A DNA stretch of 9,058 nt from the NCBI GenBank assembly GCA_002352485.1, contig DEIM01000236.1:12365-21422 (forward strand), read 5' to 3'. Position numbers and translations under genes: made by a program. The notes under the pieces were generated by a model. It did not search any database and had not been told where the DNA came from. It saw nothing but the letters and a program-made list of their open reading frames with translations. This stretch comes from Candidatus Dadabacteria bacterium UBA2774. Lineage in GTDB: Bacteria > Desulfobacterota_D > UBA1144 > Nemesobacterales > UBA2774. Numbering within the stretch: the stretch's first letter is position 1; the number at the start of each line of letters is the position of its first letter. Of this stretch, positions 1 to 6,741 are shown one piece after another.

Positions 1-959
1 ATGTCTGCTTCAGACGCCTCTCCGGGACCGTTTACTACACAGCCCAATATAGCGACTTTAATAGGCCTTGGTAGATTAATGTTGGATATTCTGTCCTCAA
101 CGTCCTTTACGAGCTTCATAAGGTCTATCTCGAGTCTTCCGCATCCGGGGCACGATATAAGCTCAATCCCGTTCTGCCTGAGGCCAAGTGATTTAAGGAT
201 ATTAAGCCCCACCACTATTTCGTCCACAGGGTCTCCGGTAAGAGATACCCTTATCGTATCGCCAATTCCTTCAGCCAGCAGTGTGCCTATGCCTATGGAA
301 GATTTAATCGCGCCGAGCTCATAAGTACCTGCCTCAGTTACTCCCAAATGTAGTGGGTATTCACACATATTGGCTAACAGCTTGTATGCGGCGATCATTT
401 TTTTAACGTCCGTAGACTTAACGGATATTTTTATGTCCCTGTAATCAAAGTCCTCAAGTATATTCACGTGCCGCATGGCGCTCTCGGCAAGTGCTTCGGC
501 GGTGGGCGAGCCGTATTTTTTTAGTATATCTTTTTCAAGTGAGCCAGAGTTCACACCTATCCTGATCGGGACTCCTCTTTCCTTAACTGCGTCCACGACG
601 GCTTTTATCCTGTACTTGGCTCCGATATTCCCAGGGTTGATTCTCATTCCGTCTACACCCTGTTTTACGGCTTCTAGTGCGAGCTTATAGTCAAAATGAA
701 TGTCTGATACAATTGGAATACTAGTACGGCTCTTGATCTCGCCAAGGGCTTTTGCGGCATCCATGTCGGGCACTGCCAGACGTACTATATCGCAGCCCGC
801 AGCCTCTAAGCGTTTTATCTCATCCACTGTGGAGGCAACATCGCGCGTATCTGTTTTAGTCATAGACTGGACGGTAACGGGCGCACCGCCGCCGACTTTT
901 ATTCCGCCCAAATCGATCTGTCTTGAAACTCTATCCATTTCCGCCTGAGTAGTTGTCAA
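1..959 (-). CDS. ispG: 4-hydroxy-3-methylbut-2-enyl diphosphate synthase IspG (GcpE), C-terminus cut by window edge
   Basis: IspG is the [4Fe-4S] enzyme of the MEP isoprenoid pathway that reductively opens methylerythritol cyclodiphosphate to HMBPP in the cytoplasm. The reverse strand reads 319 codons without a stop and runs off position 1. Family landmarks seen in order are GAPVTVQSMT near residue 25, ADIHFDY-like SDIHFDY, MRINPGNIG, RIGVNSGSLEKD, ESAMRHV, HLGVTEAGT, the cluster ligands in CPGC (Cys270 and Cys273), and the third ligand in CVVNGPGE (Cys307, Glu314). Only roughly the last 40-50 residues are missing. I chose the TTG at 959 because AAAGGG lies 5 nt upstream. An in-frame ATG at 938 has a purine-rich sequence too close to it. 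The gene starts 47 bp after topA on the same strand, so cotranscription is likely. A perfect inverted repeat covers the start codon and part of the ribosome site. Identification is certain; the exact start is not. Confidence 0.97.
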   Translation of the reverse strand, partial: MTTTQAEMDRVSRQIDLGGIKVGGGAPVTVQSMTKTDTRDVASTVDEIKRLEAAGCDIVRLAVPDMDAAKALGEIKSRTSIPIVSDIHFDYKLALEAVKQGVDGMRINPGNIGAKYRIKAVVDAVKERGVPIRIGVNSGSLEKDILKKYGSPTAEALAESAMRHVNILEDFDYRDIKISVKSTDVKKMIAAYKLLANMCEYPLHLGVTEAGTYELGAIKSSIGIGTLLAEGIGDTIRVSLTGDPVDEIVVGLNILKSLGLRQNGIELISCPGCGRLEIDLMKLVKDVEDRISNINLPRPIKVAILGCVVNGPGEASEAD

Positions 960-995
960 TATATCCCTTTATATTATATCTGTATGGATATATTG
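957..995 (-). promoter_or_regulatory. Inverted repeat covering the ispG ribosome site and UUG start
   Basis: CAATATATCC (957-966) is the exact reverse complement of GGATATATTG (986-995), with 19 nt between them. In the minus-strand transcript the 3' arm GGAUAUAUUG contains two G's of the AAAGGG ribosome site and the UUG start codon itself. Folding would therefore hide the initiation site. The stem is AU-rich and weak. It could act as a translational switch, as a DNA operator, or be chance. It is not a terminator, because no T-run follows the stem. Confidence 0.45.
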
Positions 996-1006
996 TAAAA
1001 GATAAA

Positions 1007-3298
1007 TTAAGGGGTTTCTGAATTTGGTGTAGGAGCTTCTGAATCCTCTTTTTTAGCTCCCTTTGATTTTGGGTGTTGTTTCCCCTCGACGATATTCCCT
1101 TTCTCATCGATATTCTTTATATTTCTGCACTTTGGATAACCAGTGCACCCAAGGAATTTCCCGTACCGGCCCTTTCTAACAGCCATCGCTTTACCGCACT
1201 TCTCACACTTTATGTCTTCGCGGATCTCGGGCTCCTCTTTCTCAATGACCTTAATGTTGCCTTCGGGGTCAAGCTCAAAAGCTTTAGCGTTTTTACATTC
1301 AGGGTATCCGGAGCATGCCAGAAACTCTCCGCGTCTTCCGGTTTTTATCACCATCGGACGGCTGCACTTCTCGCACTTAATGTCTTCACGTATCTCGGGC
1401 TCTGCCCTTTCTATAATCTTAATCTTTCCCTCTTCATCGTACTCAAAGGCTTTCGCGCTCTTACATTCGGGGTACTTAGAGCAGGACAGGAATTCACCGT
1501 TCCTTCCCCATTTTATGATCATGTTGGAGTGGCACAGGTCGCATTCAATATCAGTTGCTATACCGTCCTTCCTGAGACTCTTCATAGAATCATCAGCACC
1601 TTCCAGTCTCGTGGAAAAGCCGTCATAAAACTTTTTCAACAGCTCTATCCAGTTGACGCTGCCCTCTTCCACATCATCTAGCTTCTCTTCCATTTCTGCG
1701 GTGAACTGTACGTCCATAATCTCGGGGAACCCTTGGATTAATAGATCGCTCACCGAGCAGCCGAGCAGTGTGGGTTTTAGCCTCTGCTTTTCCCTCTCTA
1801 CGTACTCACGGTCCTGAATAGTGGATAGGATGCTCGCATAAGTAGAGGGGCGCCCTATGCCCTTATCCTCAAGCTCTTTTACGAGTGAGCTTTCGGTGAA
1901 CCTCGGCGGAGGCTGAGTAAAGTGCTGCTTGCCCTCTACAGTTAAGAGATCGAGGTTATCGCCTTTGTTCAGATCGGGGAGCTTCTTTAATTCATCTTTT
2001 TCCTTAGCTTCCTCTTCTTCCTCTTTACCCTCCAGATAGACTGCCGAAAATCCAGGGAATTTTATAATCGACCCTGTGGCCCTGAAAAGCCCTGGACCGG
2101 CTTTGACCTCGGCCGTAGTCTGGTCATAGATCATAGGCTTCATCTGTGAGGCAACGAACCTCTGCCATATAAGTTTGTAGAGTTTGTATTCCTCTTCGTT
2201 CAGATAATTCTTAATTGAGTCCGGAAGCTTATCAACAAAAGTAGGTCTTACCGCTTCGTGAGCGTCCTGAGCCGCTTTCTTTACTTTAAATGAGTTTGGT
2301 TTATCCGGAAGATAATCTGCACCGTAGGATTCTTTAATTAAGTGTCTTGCTTCTTCTATTGCGCTTGGGGATATCCTAACCGAGTCTGTCCTCATATATG
2401 TGATAAGACCAACCGGGCCCTCATCTCCGAGGCTAATACCCTCATAGAGCTTTTGAGCTATGGACATCGTCCTTTTCGGGTTATATCTGAGCTTTCTCGA
2501 AGCCTCCTGCTGAAGTGTGCTTGTAATAAACGGAGGCATGGTGTTTCTCTTTTTATCTTTTCTTTCAACAGATGTAACGGTGAAAGACTCGTCTCTTACC
2601 GCGGCGAGTATTTTATTTGCCTGCTCCTCATTTGATACCTCTACCTTCTCGCCTTCGAATTTGGCCAGCATAGCCGTAAATGAGGCTCCGGGCTCGTCCT
2701 GCGCTCTCTTGAGCTCAGACTCTATGGACCAATATTCGACCTTATTAAAAGCCTCGATCTCACGCTCTCGCTCAACTATTATTCTGAGCGCAACGCTCTG
2801 TACCCTTCCCGCGCTGAGACCCTTTCTTACCTTTTTCCATAGAATCGGACTTACCTGATAACCCACAAGGCGGTCTAGCACTCTGCGGGCCTGCTGAGCT
2901 TCAAAACGCTCCTTGCTAAGCTCCGTAGGATTGTCAATCGAGTCTTTAACGGCGCTCTTGGTTATTTCATGTATAAGCACCCTGTGCGAGCGGTCGTGAA
3001 TATCCAGCTCGTTTGCTATATGCCATGCTATAGCTTCCCCTTCCCTGTCAGGGTCAGAGGCGAGATACACCTGGTCTGCGTTCTTGGCGGCTTTCCTCAG
3101 TTTATCCAGGAACTTCCCTTTTCCCCTTATAACCACGTATTCGGGGTTAAAGTCGTTTTCCACATCCACACCGAGCTTACTGCTGGGAAGATCGATCAGA
3201 TGACCTGACGAAGCCTCTACGCTGAAGTCGTCACCAAGGTACTTTTTTATCGTTTTAGCCTTCGCTGGAGACTCTACGATTACAAGCGATTTAGACAT
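1007..3298 (-). CDS. topA: DNA topoisomerase I (type IA), with three C-terminal zinc fingers
   Basis: The enzyme relaxes negatively supercoiled DNA by cutting one strand and passing the other through. The 763-residue protein starts with the TOPRIM domain: VESPAKAKTI with catalytic Glu9, and the Mg-binding SDPDREGE at 81-88. Next come the SAGRVQSVALR motif near 162-172 and the active-site tyrosine in GLITYMRTDS (Tyr301). KGIGRPSTYA follows near 479-488. A charged insert rich in Glu and Lys lies at about 424-440. The C-terminus has three four-cysteine fingers, beginning at Cys586, Cys642 and Cys698, then a hydrophilic tail rich in Lys, Pro and Ser. The length is shorter than E. coli TopA (865 aa) but normal for the family. 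The ATG at 3298 has GGAGG 4 nt upstream, so the start is firm. ispG follows 47 bp downstream. In many bacteria dprA lies directly upstream of topA, but here it is about 3.5 kb away. Confidence 0.98.
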   Translation of the reverse strand: MSKSLVIVESPAKAKTIKKYLGDDFSVEASSGHLIDLPSSKLGVDVENDFNPEYVVIRGKGKFLDKLRKAAKNADQVYLASDPDREGEAIAWHIANELDIHDRSHRVLIHEITKSAVKDSIDNPTELSKERFEAQQARRVLDRLVGYQVSPILWKKVRKGLSAGRVQSVALRIIVEREREIEAFNKVEYWSIESELKRAQDEPGASFTAMLAKFEGEKVEVSNEEQANKILAAVRDESFTVTSVERKDKKRNTMPPFITSTLQQEASRKLRYNPKRTMSIAQKLYEGISLGDEGPVGLITYMRTDSVRISPSAIEEARHLIKESYGADYLPDKPNSFKVKKAAQDAHEAVRPTFVDKLPDSIKNYLNEEEYKLYKLIWQRFVASQMKPMIYDQTTAEVKAGPGLFRATGSIIKFPGFSAVYLEGKEEEEEAKEKDELKKLPDLNKGDNLDLLTVEGKQHFTQPPPRFTESSLVKELEDKGIGRPSTYASILSTIQDREYVEREKQRLKPTLLGCSVSDLLIQGFPEIMDVQFTAEMEEKLDDVEEGSVNWIELLKKFYDGFSTRLEGADDSMKSLRKDGIATDIECDLCHSNMIIKWGRNGEFLSCSKYPECKSAKAFEYDEEGKIKIIERAEPEIREDIKCEKCSRPMVIKTGRRGEFLACSGYPECKNAKAFELDPEGNIKVIEKEEPEIREDIKCEKCGKAMAVRKGRYGKFLGCTGYPKCRNIKNIDEKGNIVEGKQHPKSKGAKKEDSEAPTPNSETP
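1082..1543 (-). repeat. Tandem zinc-finger repeats of topA, period 168 bp (56 aa)
   Basis: The first cysteines of the three fingers are residues 586, 642 and 698, an exact 56-residue spacing. Each unit has the form C-x2-C, then GR-x-G(E/K)FL-x-C, then a YP-x-C. The first two linkers are nearly the same: AKAFE, then EGxIK, then EPEIREDIKC. The third unit has a shorter, diverged linker. This points to duplication inside the gene. Zinc fingers of this type are standard in TopA, but the near-identical linkers are more regular than usual. Confidence 0.85.
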
Positions 3299-3502
3299 TT
3301 AACCTCCATTAGTCGGTACATATATAGTAAAGAGTAATCACAATCGGAATAGATTCAACGTGCTAATTTTTTACACTGGCATTTTACCTGAACTGAGAAT
3401 AATGCAAATACAAATAGGATAATTAATGATCAGATATGGATTCGTCAAGTGTAATATATGGAGAAAAACGGTTATTTGATAATGCCTAAGTACTTATTGT
3501 GA

Positions 3503-3536
3503 ATGAGAAAAGGGAGTCAAAACTCCCTTTTCTCAT
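3503..3536. terminator. Perfect 15-bp hairpin, likely bidirectional intrinsic terminator
   Basis: ATGAGAAAAGGGAGT (3503-3517) and ACTCCCTTTTCTCAT (3522-3536) are exact reverse complements with a 4-nt loop, CAAA. The core is a GGGAGT stem flanked by an A-tract and a T-tract, so it reads as a terminator on both strands. It lies 30 bp past the stop of the IPTL-CTERM tail, where a terminator of that lost gene would be expected. It also insulates topA from transcription coming from the right. Confidence 0.8.
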
Positions 3537-3566
3537 AATCTCATTCAGATAAATTAAATTATTACT

Positions 3567-3695
3567 CTACGCAGTTGCTTTCATTCTCCGTATAGCCAAT
3601 AACCCAATAATCCCCAATACTCCCGCCATAGCAATTAACCCCCACTCGGAAAGGGTGGGTATTGGAGTACGCTCAATTGCAATAAAAAGACATTC
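3567..3695 (-). pseudogene. Orphan IPTL-CTERM protein-sorting tail (3' remnant of a surface-protein gene)
   Basis: On the minus strand a 42-codon frame runs from an in-frame stop at 3696-3698 to a TAG at 3567-3569. Its end has the full plan of an IPTL-CTERM sorting signal: the motif IPTLSEWG, a hydrophobic helix LIAMAGVLGIIGLLAI, then a basic cluster RRMK and a short tail. By family knowledge (TIGR04174), such tails sit at the C-terminus of secreted proteins and are matched to exosortase H-type enzymes, which process them for delivery to the cell surface. Here no start codon precedes the motif within the frame, and no passenger domain or signal peptide is visible upstream in any frame before the next gene. 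I read it as the last piece of a deleted or decayed gene that kept its terminator. A programmed or sequencing frameshift is less likely, because the other frames also close quickly. Confidence 0.8.
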
Positions 3696-3774
3696 CTAGC
3701 TGAAATAGTTAAAAGCGCGCAACCTAATAGCCTTGTTTGGGTCTTATGTGTAACCGACTCAGAATAAATAGGAA

Positions 3775-3803
3775 CTAACAATAAGTCATACCAGCATTAT
3801 AAT
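3775..3803 (+). promoter_or_regulatory. Possible sigma70-type promoter for the plus-strand regulator
   Basis: CTAACA (3775-3780) is followed after 17 nt by a perfect TATAAT (3798-3803). This would start transcription near 3810, about 55 bp before the ATG at 3866. The -10 is ideal and the -35 matches TTGACA at 4 of 6 positions. In AT-rich sequence a chance match is possible. Confidence 0.4.
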
Positions 3804-3865
3804 TATTAGAAGGAATCATCCGAATTGCGTGATTAAGAACGTAATATGTATAGTGGCCTATTATT

Positions 3866-4465
3866 ATGTTGAATAAAACTACAGAAATATTACTGGTATC
3901 GGACTCAAAGCTACTCATTGACGGACTCCGTAAAATCCTGGAGTCCGAACCCTATATTAGGGTTTTAGCAGATTTTTCGGAGTTATCTGAGTTGAGTGCA
4001 TTTTTGAAGACAAAGAGCCCTGACTATATATTCCTTGATAAGAGAGTACAGGATCCAGGTATTGTAAAACTCCTTCTCTCAAAAAAAACTAAGTCCAATG
4101 GTAGTGAAATAATTCTTTTATCCGATGAAGATGAAAATGAGAACGGCCCCGGGAGCTTTATAACTGTGAACCAGAGTACTAGTGCCGCTGAGCTGGTCGA
4201 TATCATTATTAACAATCGAAAGCTTCAAAAAGACTCGATTATACAAAACGTAATCATAAAAGAACCTGAGATCAACGTGACTAAGACAGAGTCGAGAATT
4301 ATTAACCTAGTAACTTCAGGTCATACGAATAAAGAGATTGCCGAGAAGCTAAAGGTAAGGGAGAAAACCATTAAAGCACACGTTACGAGCATATTCACCA
4401 AGCTCAATCTTCAAAACCGCTACCAGCTCATGGTCTACGGCAGAAGAAATACTAAGAGAACTTAA
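3866..4465 (+). CDS. Orphan NarL/FixJ-family (LuxR-type HTH) response regulator with degenerate receiver
   Basis: This is a 199-residue DNA-binding regulator. Residues 5-118 form a receiver-like domain and about 136-195 a LuxR-type helix-turn-helix: VTKTESRIINLV, then GHTNKEIAEKL, then REKTIKAHVTSIFTKL. The likely phosphoacceptor is Asp58 (in YIFLDKR). The usual N-terminal acidic pair is reduced to Asp13 (VSDS). The invariant receiver lysine is absent: the expected GYLLK region reads FITVNQ, with Asn or Gln in its place. The strand beta-4 region (LLSDEDENENG) is also unusual. By family knowledge these residues are needed for normal phospho-switching, so it may act without phosphorylation or be tuned differently (inference). 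No histidine kinase lies nearby. The ATG at 3866 is the first start after an in-frame stop, but no clear ribosome site precedes it. The gene ends 10 bp from the end of the oppositely oriented ugd. Its target is unknown. Confidence 0.88.
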   Translation: MLNKTTEILLVSDSKLLIDGLRKILESEPYIRVLADFSELSELSAFLKTKSPDYIFLDKRVQDPGIVKLLLSKKTKSNGSEIILLSDEDENENGPGSFITVNQSTSAAELVDIIINNRKLQKDSIIQNVIIKEPEINVTKTESRIINLVTSGHTNKEIAEKLKVREKTIKAHVTSIFTKLNLQNRYQLMVYGRRNTKRT

Positions 4466-4475
4466 TATAAATCCG

Positions 4476-5780
4476 TCAGTTCCCTATACCCACTCCAATG
4501 TATTTAAATCCGCACTCGGAAAGTCTCTCCGGGTTGTATAGATTCCTTCCGTCAAAGATTACAGACTCAGCCATTATTTCCTTTAGCTTTGTGAAATCGG
4601 GCTGGCGGTATTCGTTCCACTCTGTATTTATTACGAGTGCATGGGCACCGTGACAAACGTCATAGTTTGATTGTGCATAGGTGAGCCTATCCCCGTAATG
4701 TTTTTTAAGGTTATCCATTGCGGCGGGGTCATGTGCGGAGACATGAGCGCCAGAGTCCAGAAGCTTATCTATTAAAAAGAGAGCCGGAGCCTCTCTGATA
4801 TCGTCTGTTTCAGGCTTAAAAGATATCCCCCAGAGCCCGATCTTTTTATCTTTAAGATCGCCTCCGAAATAATCCTCTATCTTATTCCAAAATAGCTCTC
4901 TCTGTCTTGTATTCACCTCATCGGTAGCGCCGCACACCTTAAGCTCATAACCAAGCTCCTCTGCGGTACTAATGAGGGCCTTTACATCTTTGGGAAAACA
5001 CGACCCCCCGTAACCTATCCCCGGGAATATGAAGTGTCTCCCGATCCTTGCGTCAGAGCCTATCGCGTTTCTCACCTCCGAGATATCCGCACCCACTATT
5101 TCACATAAATTAGCAATCTCGTTCATAAAAGAGATCCTGGTGGCCAGCATTGCGTTTGCAGTATACTTTGCAAGCTCGGATGATTTTACGGAAACAACGA
5201 GAGCCCTGTCGCTTGAGCGCATAAAAGGGGCGTAGAGATCTTTCAGTACCCCTGCCACAGAGGGTTTGTCTGCGCCAATGATTACCCTGTCGGGTTTCAT
5301 AAAGTCCTCCACAGCAGCCCCTTCTTTTAAAAATTCAGGGTTTGATGCGACATCGAACTCAACATCTGAGAATTCCTCTATTACCGCTCTTATTCGCTCC
5401 GTCGTGCCTACCGGTACAGTACTCTTCGTAACGACTATCTTATAGCTATCCATACTCTCACCAATGGAGCGTGCCACGCTCAGTACTGCATCCATATTGA
5501 CTGAGCCATCAGAATTTGGCGGAGTGCCGACAGCTATTAATATTACAAGCGAGTTTTTGATCGCATGATCTATATCCGTAGAAAAGCGAAGCCTGCCCTC
5601 TTTTAAATTCTTTTTTACCAGGTCTTCAAGCGCGGGCTCATAAAAAGGGACTTGCCCTTCACGGAGAGCATTTATCTTCTTTTCGTCTATATCCACACAA
5701 ATTACGTTATTACCGCTTCCCGCAAAACAAGCGCCGGTCACAAGACCCACATACCCGGTTCCTATCACACTTAAATTCAT
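4476..5780 (-). CDS. ugd: UDP-glucose 6-dehydrogenase
   Basis: The enzyme oxidises UDP-glucose twice with NAD+ to UDP-glucuronate, a precursor of acidic exopolysaccharide, capsule or LPS sugars. The 434-residue protein has the N-terminal Rossmann site IGTGYVGL (residues 6-13) with Asp30 and Asp32 in the VDID segment, then VGTPPNSDG, TKSTVPVGT (118-126) and ASNPEFLKEG (145-154). It has the catalytic cysteine in GYGGSCFPKD (Cys261) and a C-terminal UDP-binding domain with LWGISFKPETDD (316-327), REAPA and FDGRN. The length is typical. The ATG at 5780 has AAGGAG 8 nt upstream, so the start is firm. It could in principle act on a related sugar nucleotide such as UDP-N-acetylmannosamine, but the pattern fits UDP-glucose best. 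It is the only polysaccharide gene in the window. The second regulator lies just upstream on the same strand (154 bp gap), and the other regulator converges on its 3' end. Confidence 0.95.
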   Translation of the reverse strand: MNLSVIGTGYVGLVTGACFAGSGNNVICVDIDEKKINALREGQVPFYEPALEDLVKKNLKEGRLRFSTDIDHAIKNSLVILIAVGTPPNSDGSVNMDAVLSVARSIGESMDSYKIVVTKSTVPVGTTERIRAVIEEFSDVEFDVASNPEFLKEGAAVEDFMKPDRVIIGADKPSVAGVLKDLYAPFMRSSDRALVVSVKSSELAKYTANAMLATRISFMNEIANLCEIVGADISEVRNAIGSDARIGRHFIFPGIGYGGSCFPKDVKALISTAEELGYELKVCGATDEVNTRQRELFWNKIEDYFGGDLKDKKIGLWGISFKPETDDIREAPALFLIDKLLDSGAHVSAHDPAAMDNLKKHYGDRLTYAQSNYDVCHGAHALVINTEWNEYRQPDFTKLKEIMAESVIFDGRNLYNPERLSECGFKYIGVGIGN

Positions 5781-5875
5781 TTTAATAACTCCTTTTGACT
5801 CTGAGTTTATTAAAATCTAATACGACTTTAATAGTATAAACCCATATACGGATTAATTTATTTACTTGTAGGAGT

Positions 5876-5895
5876 TTATTCAAGAATTTGAATAA
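5876..5895. repeat. Short inverted repeat between the second regulator and ugd
   Basis: TTATTCAA (5876-5883) and TTGAATAA (5888-5895) are exact reverse complements with a 4-nt spacer, GAAT. The element lies about 95 bp upstream of the ugd ATG and 40 bp after the regulator's stop. It is too AT-rich, and lacks a following T-run, to be a good terminator. An operator for ugd is possible but unproven. Confidence 0.3.
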
Positions 5896-5934
5896 GGCCA
5901 ACTATATAAATCAAGTATATGAATAAGCTAAGGT

Positions 5935-6618
5935 CTATGTCACAAAACCATGTCTGAAACCGAACAGAATGAGCTCCGAGCGGTTTTTGACAGTGAGCTT
6001 TTTAAATATCTTGTATAAGTGAAACTTCACCGTCTTTTCACTGATATAAAGCTCATCCGCAATACTCTTATTCGTGTAACCATTGAGGACAAGCTTAATT
6101 ATCTTGATTTCACTTTCCGTAAGATCATATATCTGCCCCTTACCCTTCTCCGCTTTTTGCGGGTAGGAGGTGCCGTCTATTACTTTACCCATCAGCTTTC
6201 TCTCTACCCAGAGCTCGCCGTTGTGGACAGAGCTTACCGATTTAATCAGATGGTTCGAGTCGGTGTCCTTGAGCAGATACCCCCTCACTCCCGAGCGGAT
6301 TGCATTAATAAGAAGGCTTTCGTTATAGTCGTTATCTATAATCAGTATCAACTTGGCCTTGTTATTTTTTTTGATCAGACTCAGTATTTTAGTCAGATTT
6401 AACCCTTTAAGCTCAACATCCAGAAGTAGTATATCAAAATCGTGCTCTTCGCACGCTCCTATCAGATCAATCAGGTTCGAGACCCTTGATACGACTTCTA
6501 TAGCTTTGTCTTCCTCCAGTATTTTAGCAATTCCGTCTCTGACCAGAGGATATCTGCAGGCAACTATAGTCCTAATGCTCTCAGCCTTTTTTTTTGCAGT
6601 TGCTTTCGTAGTTGCCAT
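5935..6618 (-). CDS. Orphan NarL/FixJ-family (LuxR-type HTH) response regulator, atypical receiver
   Basis: This 227-residue regulator has a Lys/Ala-rich N-terminal extension (residues 1-15), a receiver at about 16-135 and a LuxR-type helix-turn-helix at about 165-222: LTESEIKIIKLVLNG, then YTNKSIADEL, then SEKTVKFHLYKIFKKL. The phosphoacceptor Asp67 (LLLDVEL) and the conserved lysine Lys117 (GYLLKDTD) are present. The N-terminal acidic Mg-binding pair is missing: the site reads VACRYPLVRDG where DDH is usual. Phosphorylation would therefore be impaired or different (family knowledge plus inference). The ATG at 6618 is preceded by GGGGGTGAAGAG, an adequate ribosome site. No histidine kinase is adjacent. 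The upstream region carries a promoter flanked by TACTWWAGTA dyads, which suggests autoregulation. With ugd 154 bp downstream on the same strand, control of surface polysaccharide is a reasonable guess, but not shown. Confidence 0.9.
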   Translation of the reverse strand: MATTKATAKKKAESIRTIVACRYPLVRDGIAKILEEDKAIEVVSRVSNLIDLIGACEEHDFDILLLDVELKGLNLTKILSLIKKNNKAKLILIIDNDYNESLLINAIRSGVRGYLLKDTDSNHLIKSVSSVHNGELWVERKLMGKVIDGTSYPQKAEKGKGQIYDLTESEIKIIKLVLNGYTNKSIADELYISEKTVKFHLYKIFKKLTVKNRSELILFGFRHGFVT

Positions 6619-6698
6619 AAACTCTTCACCCCCATTACAAAATGGGATATTTAAAACCCGCGTGGGTTAAGCCCCAAACAGGTTAAGACTATTGTTAT

Positions 6699-6710
6699 AT
6701 ACTATAGTAT
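6699..6710. promoter_or_regulatory. Operator-like palindrome ATACTATAGTAT
   Basis: This is a 12-bp perfect palindrome with core TACTATAGTA. It overlaps the expected transcription start just downstream of the predicted -10 (6713-6718) of the second regulator. The same TACTWWAGTA core occurs twice more at 6742-6778. NarL-family proteins bind short inverted heptamers beginning TAC, so an operator for a LuxR-type protein, perhaps the neighbour itself, is plausible (inference). Confidence 0.45.
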
Positions 6711-6712
6711 TA

Positions 6713-6741
6713 ATTTAAGTGCCGGGCAAGCAAAAAGTCAA
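6713..6741 (-). promoter_or_regulatory. Predicted sigma70-type promoter of the second regulator
   Basis: On the minus strand TTGACT (6741-6736) is followed after 17 nt by TTAAAT (6718-6713). The -35 matches 5 of 6 bases and the -10 matches 4 of 6. Transcription would start near 6706, leaving a leader of about 85-90 nt before the ATG at 6618. The leader contains two small dyads, AACCC/GGGTT and CCCAT/ATGGG. The second touches the G-rich ribosome site. Confidence 0.45.

Larger units (their letters stand above)
3299..3865. other. Gene-poor interval between topA and the first regulator
   Basis: This 567-bp stretch has no intact gene on either strand. From left to right it holds the topA leader (3299 to about 3500), which is AT-rich and has no convincing promoter. 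The best minus-strand match there is a TTTGCA/TAAAAT-like pair 16 nt apart, too weak to list. Next are the perfect terminator hairpin (3503-3536), the orphan IPTL-CTERM tail (3567-3695, minus), and about 170 bp of AT-rich sequence with a possible promoter for the plus-strand regulator. The longest other open stretches are only about 15-30 codons, without recognisable motifs or ribosome sites. Confidence 0.8.

Noticed and set aside
475..948. Plus-strand open frames opposite ispG
   Set aside because: The minus strand here encodes continuous, motif-rich IspG. The plus frames have no recognisable domain.
1073..1681. Plus-strand open frames (202 and 161 codons) opposite topA
   Set aside because: They lie wholly antisense to the conserved zinc-finger part of topA, overlap each other in different frames, and show no family motifs. 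Their Cys-poor, Phe/Leu-rich translations fit antisense shadows of a repetitive gene.
3418..3477. Small plus-strand frame of 17 codons in the topA leader
   Set aside because: It is very short, has no ribosome site, and its translation has no recognisable feature.
3696..3870. Possible remaining passenger part of the IPTL-CTERM protein upstream in another frame
   Set aside because: One minus-strand frame is open for about 31 codons before a TAG, but it shows no domain, signal peptide or ribosome site, and it overlaps the start of the plus-strand regulator. It is not enough to claim a frameshifted gene.
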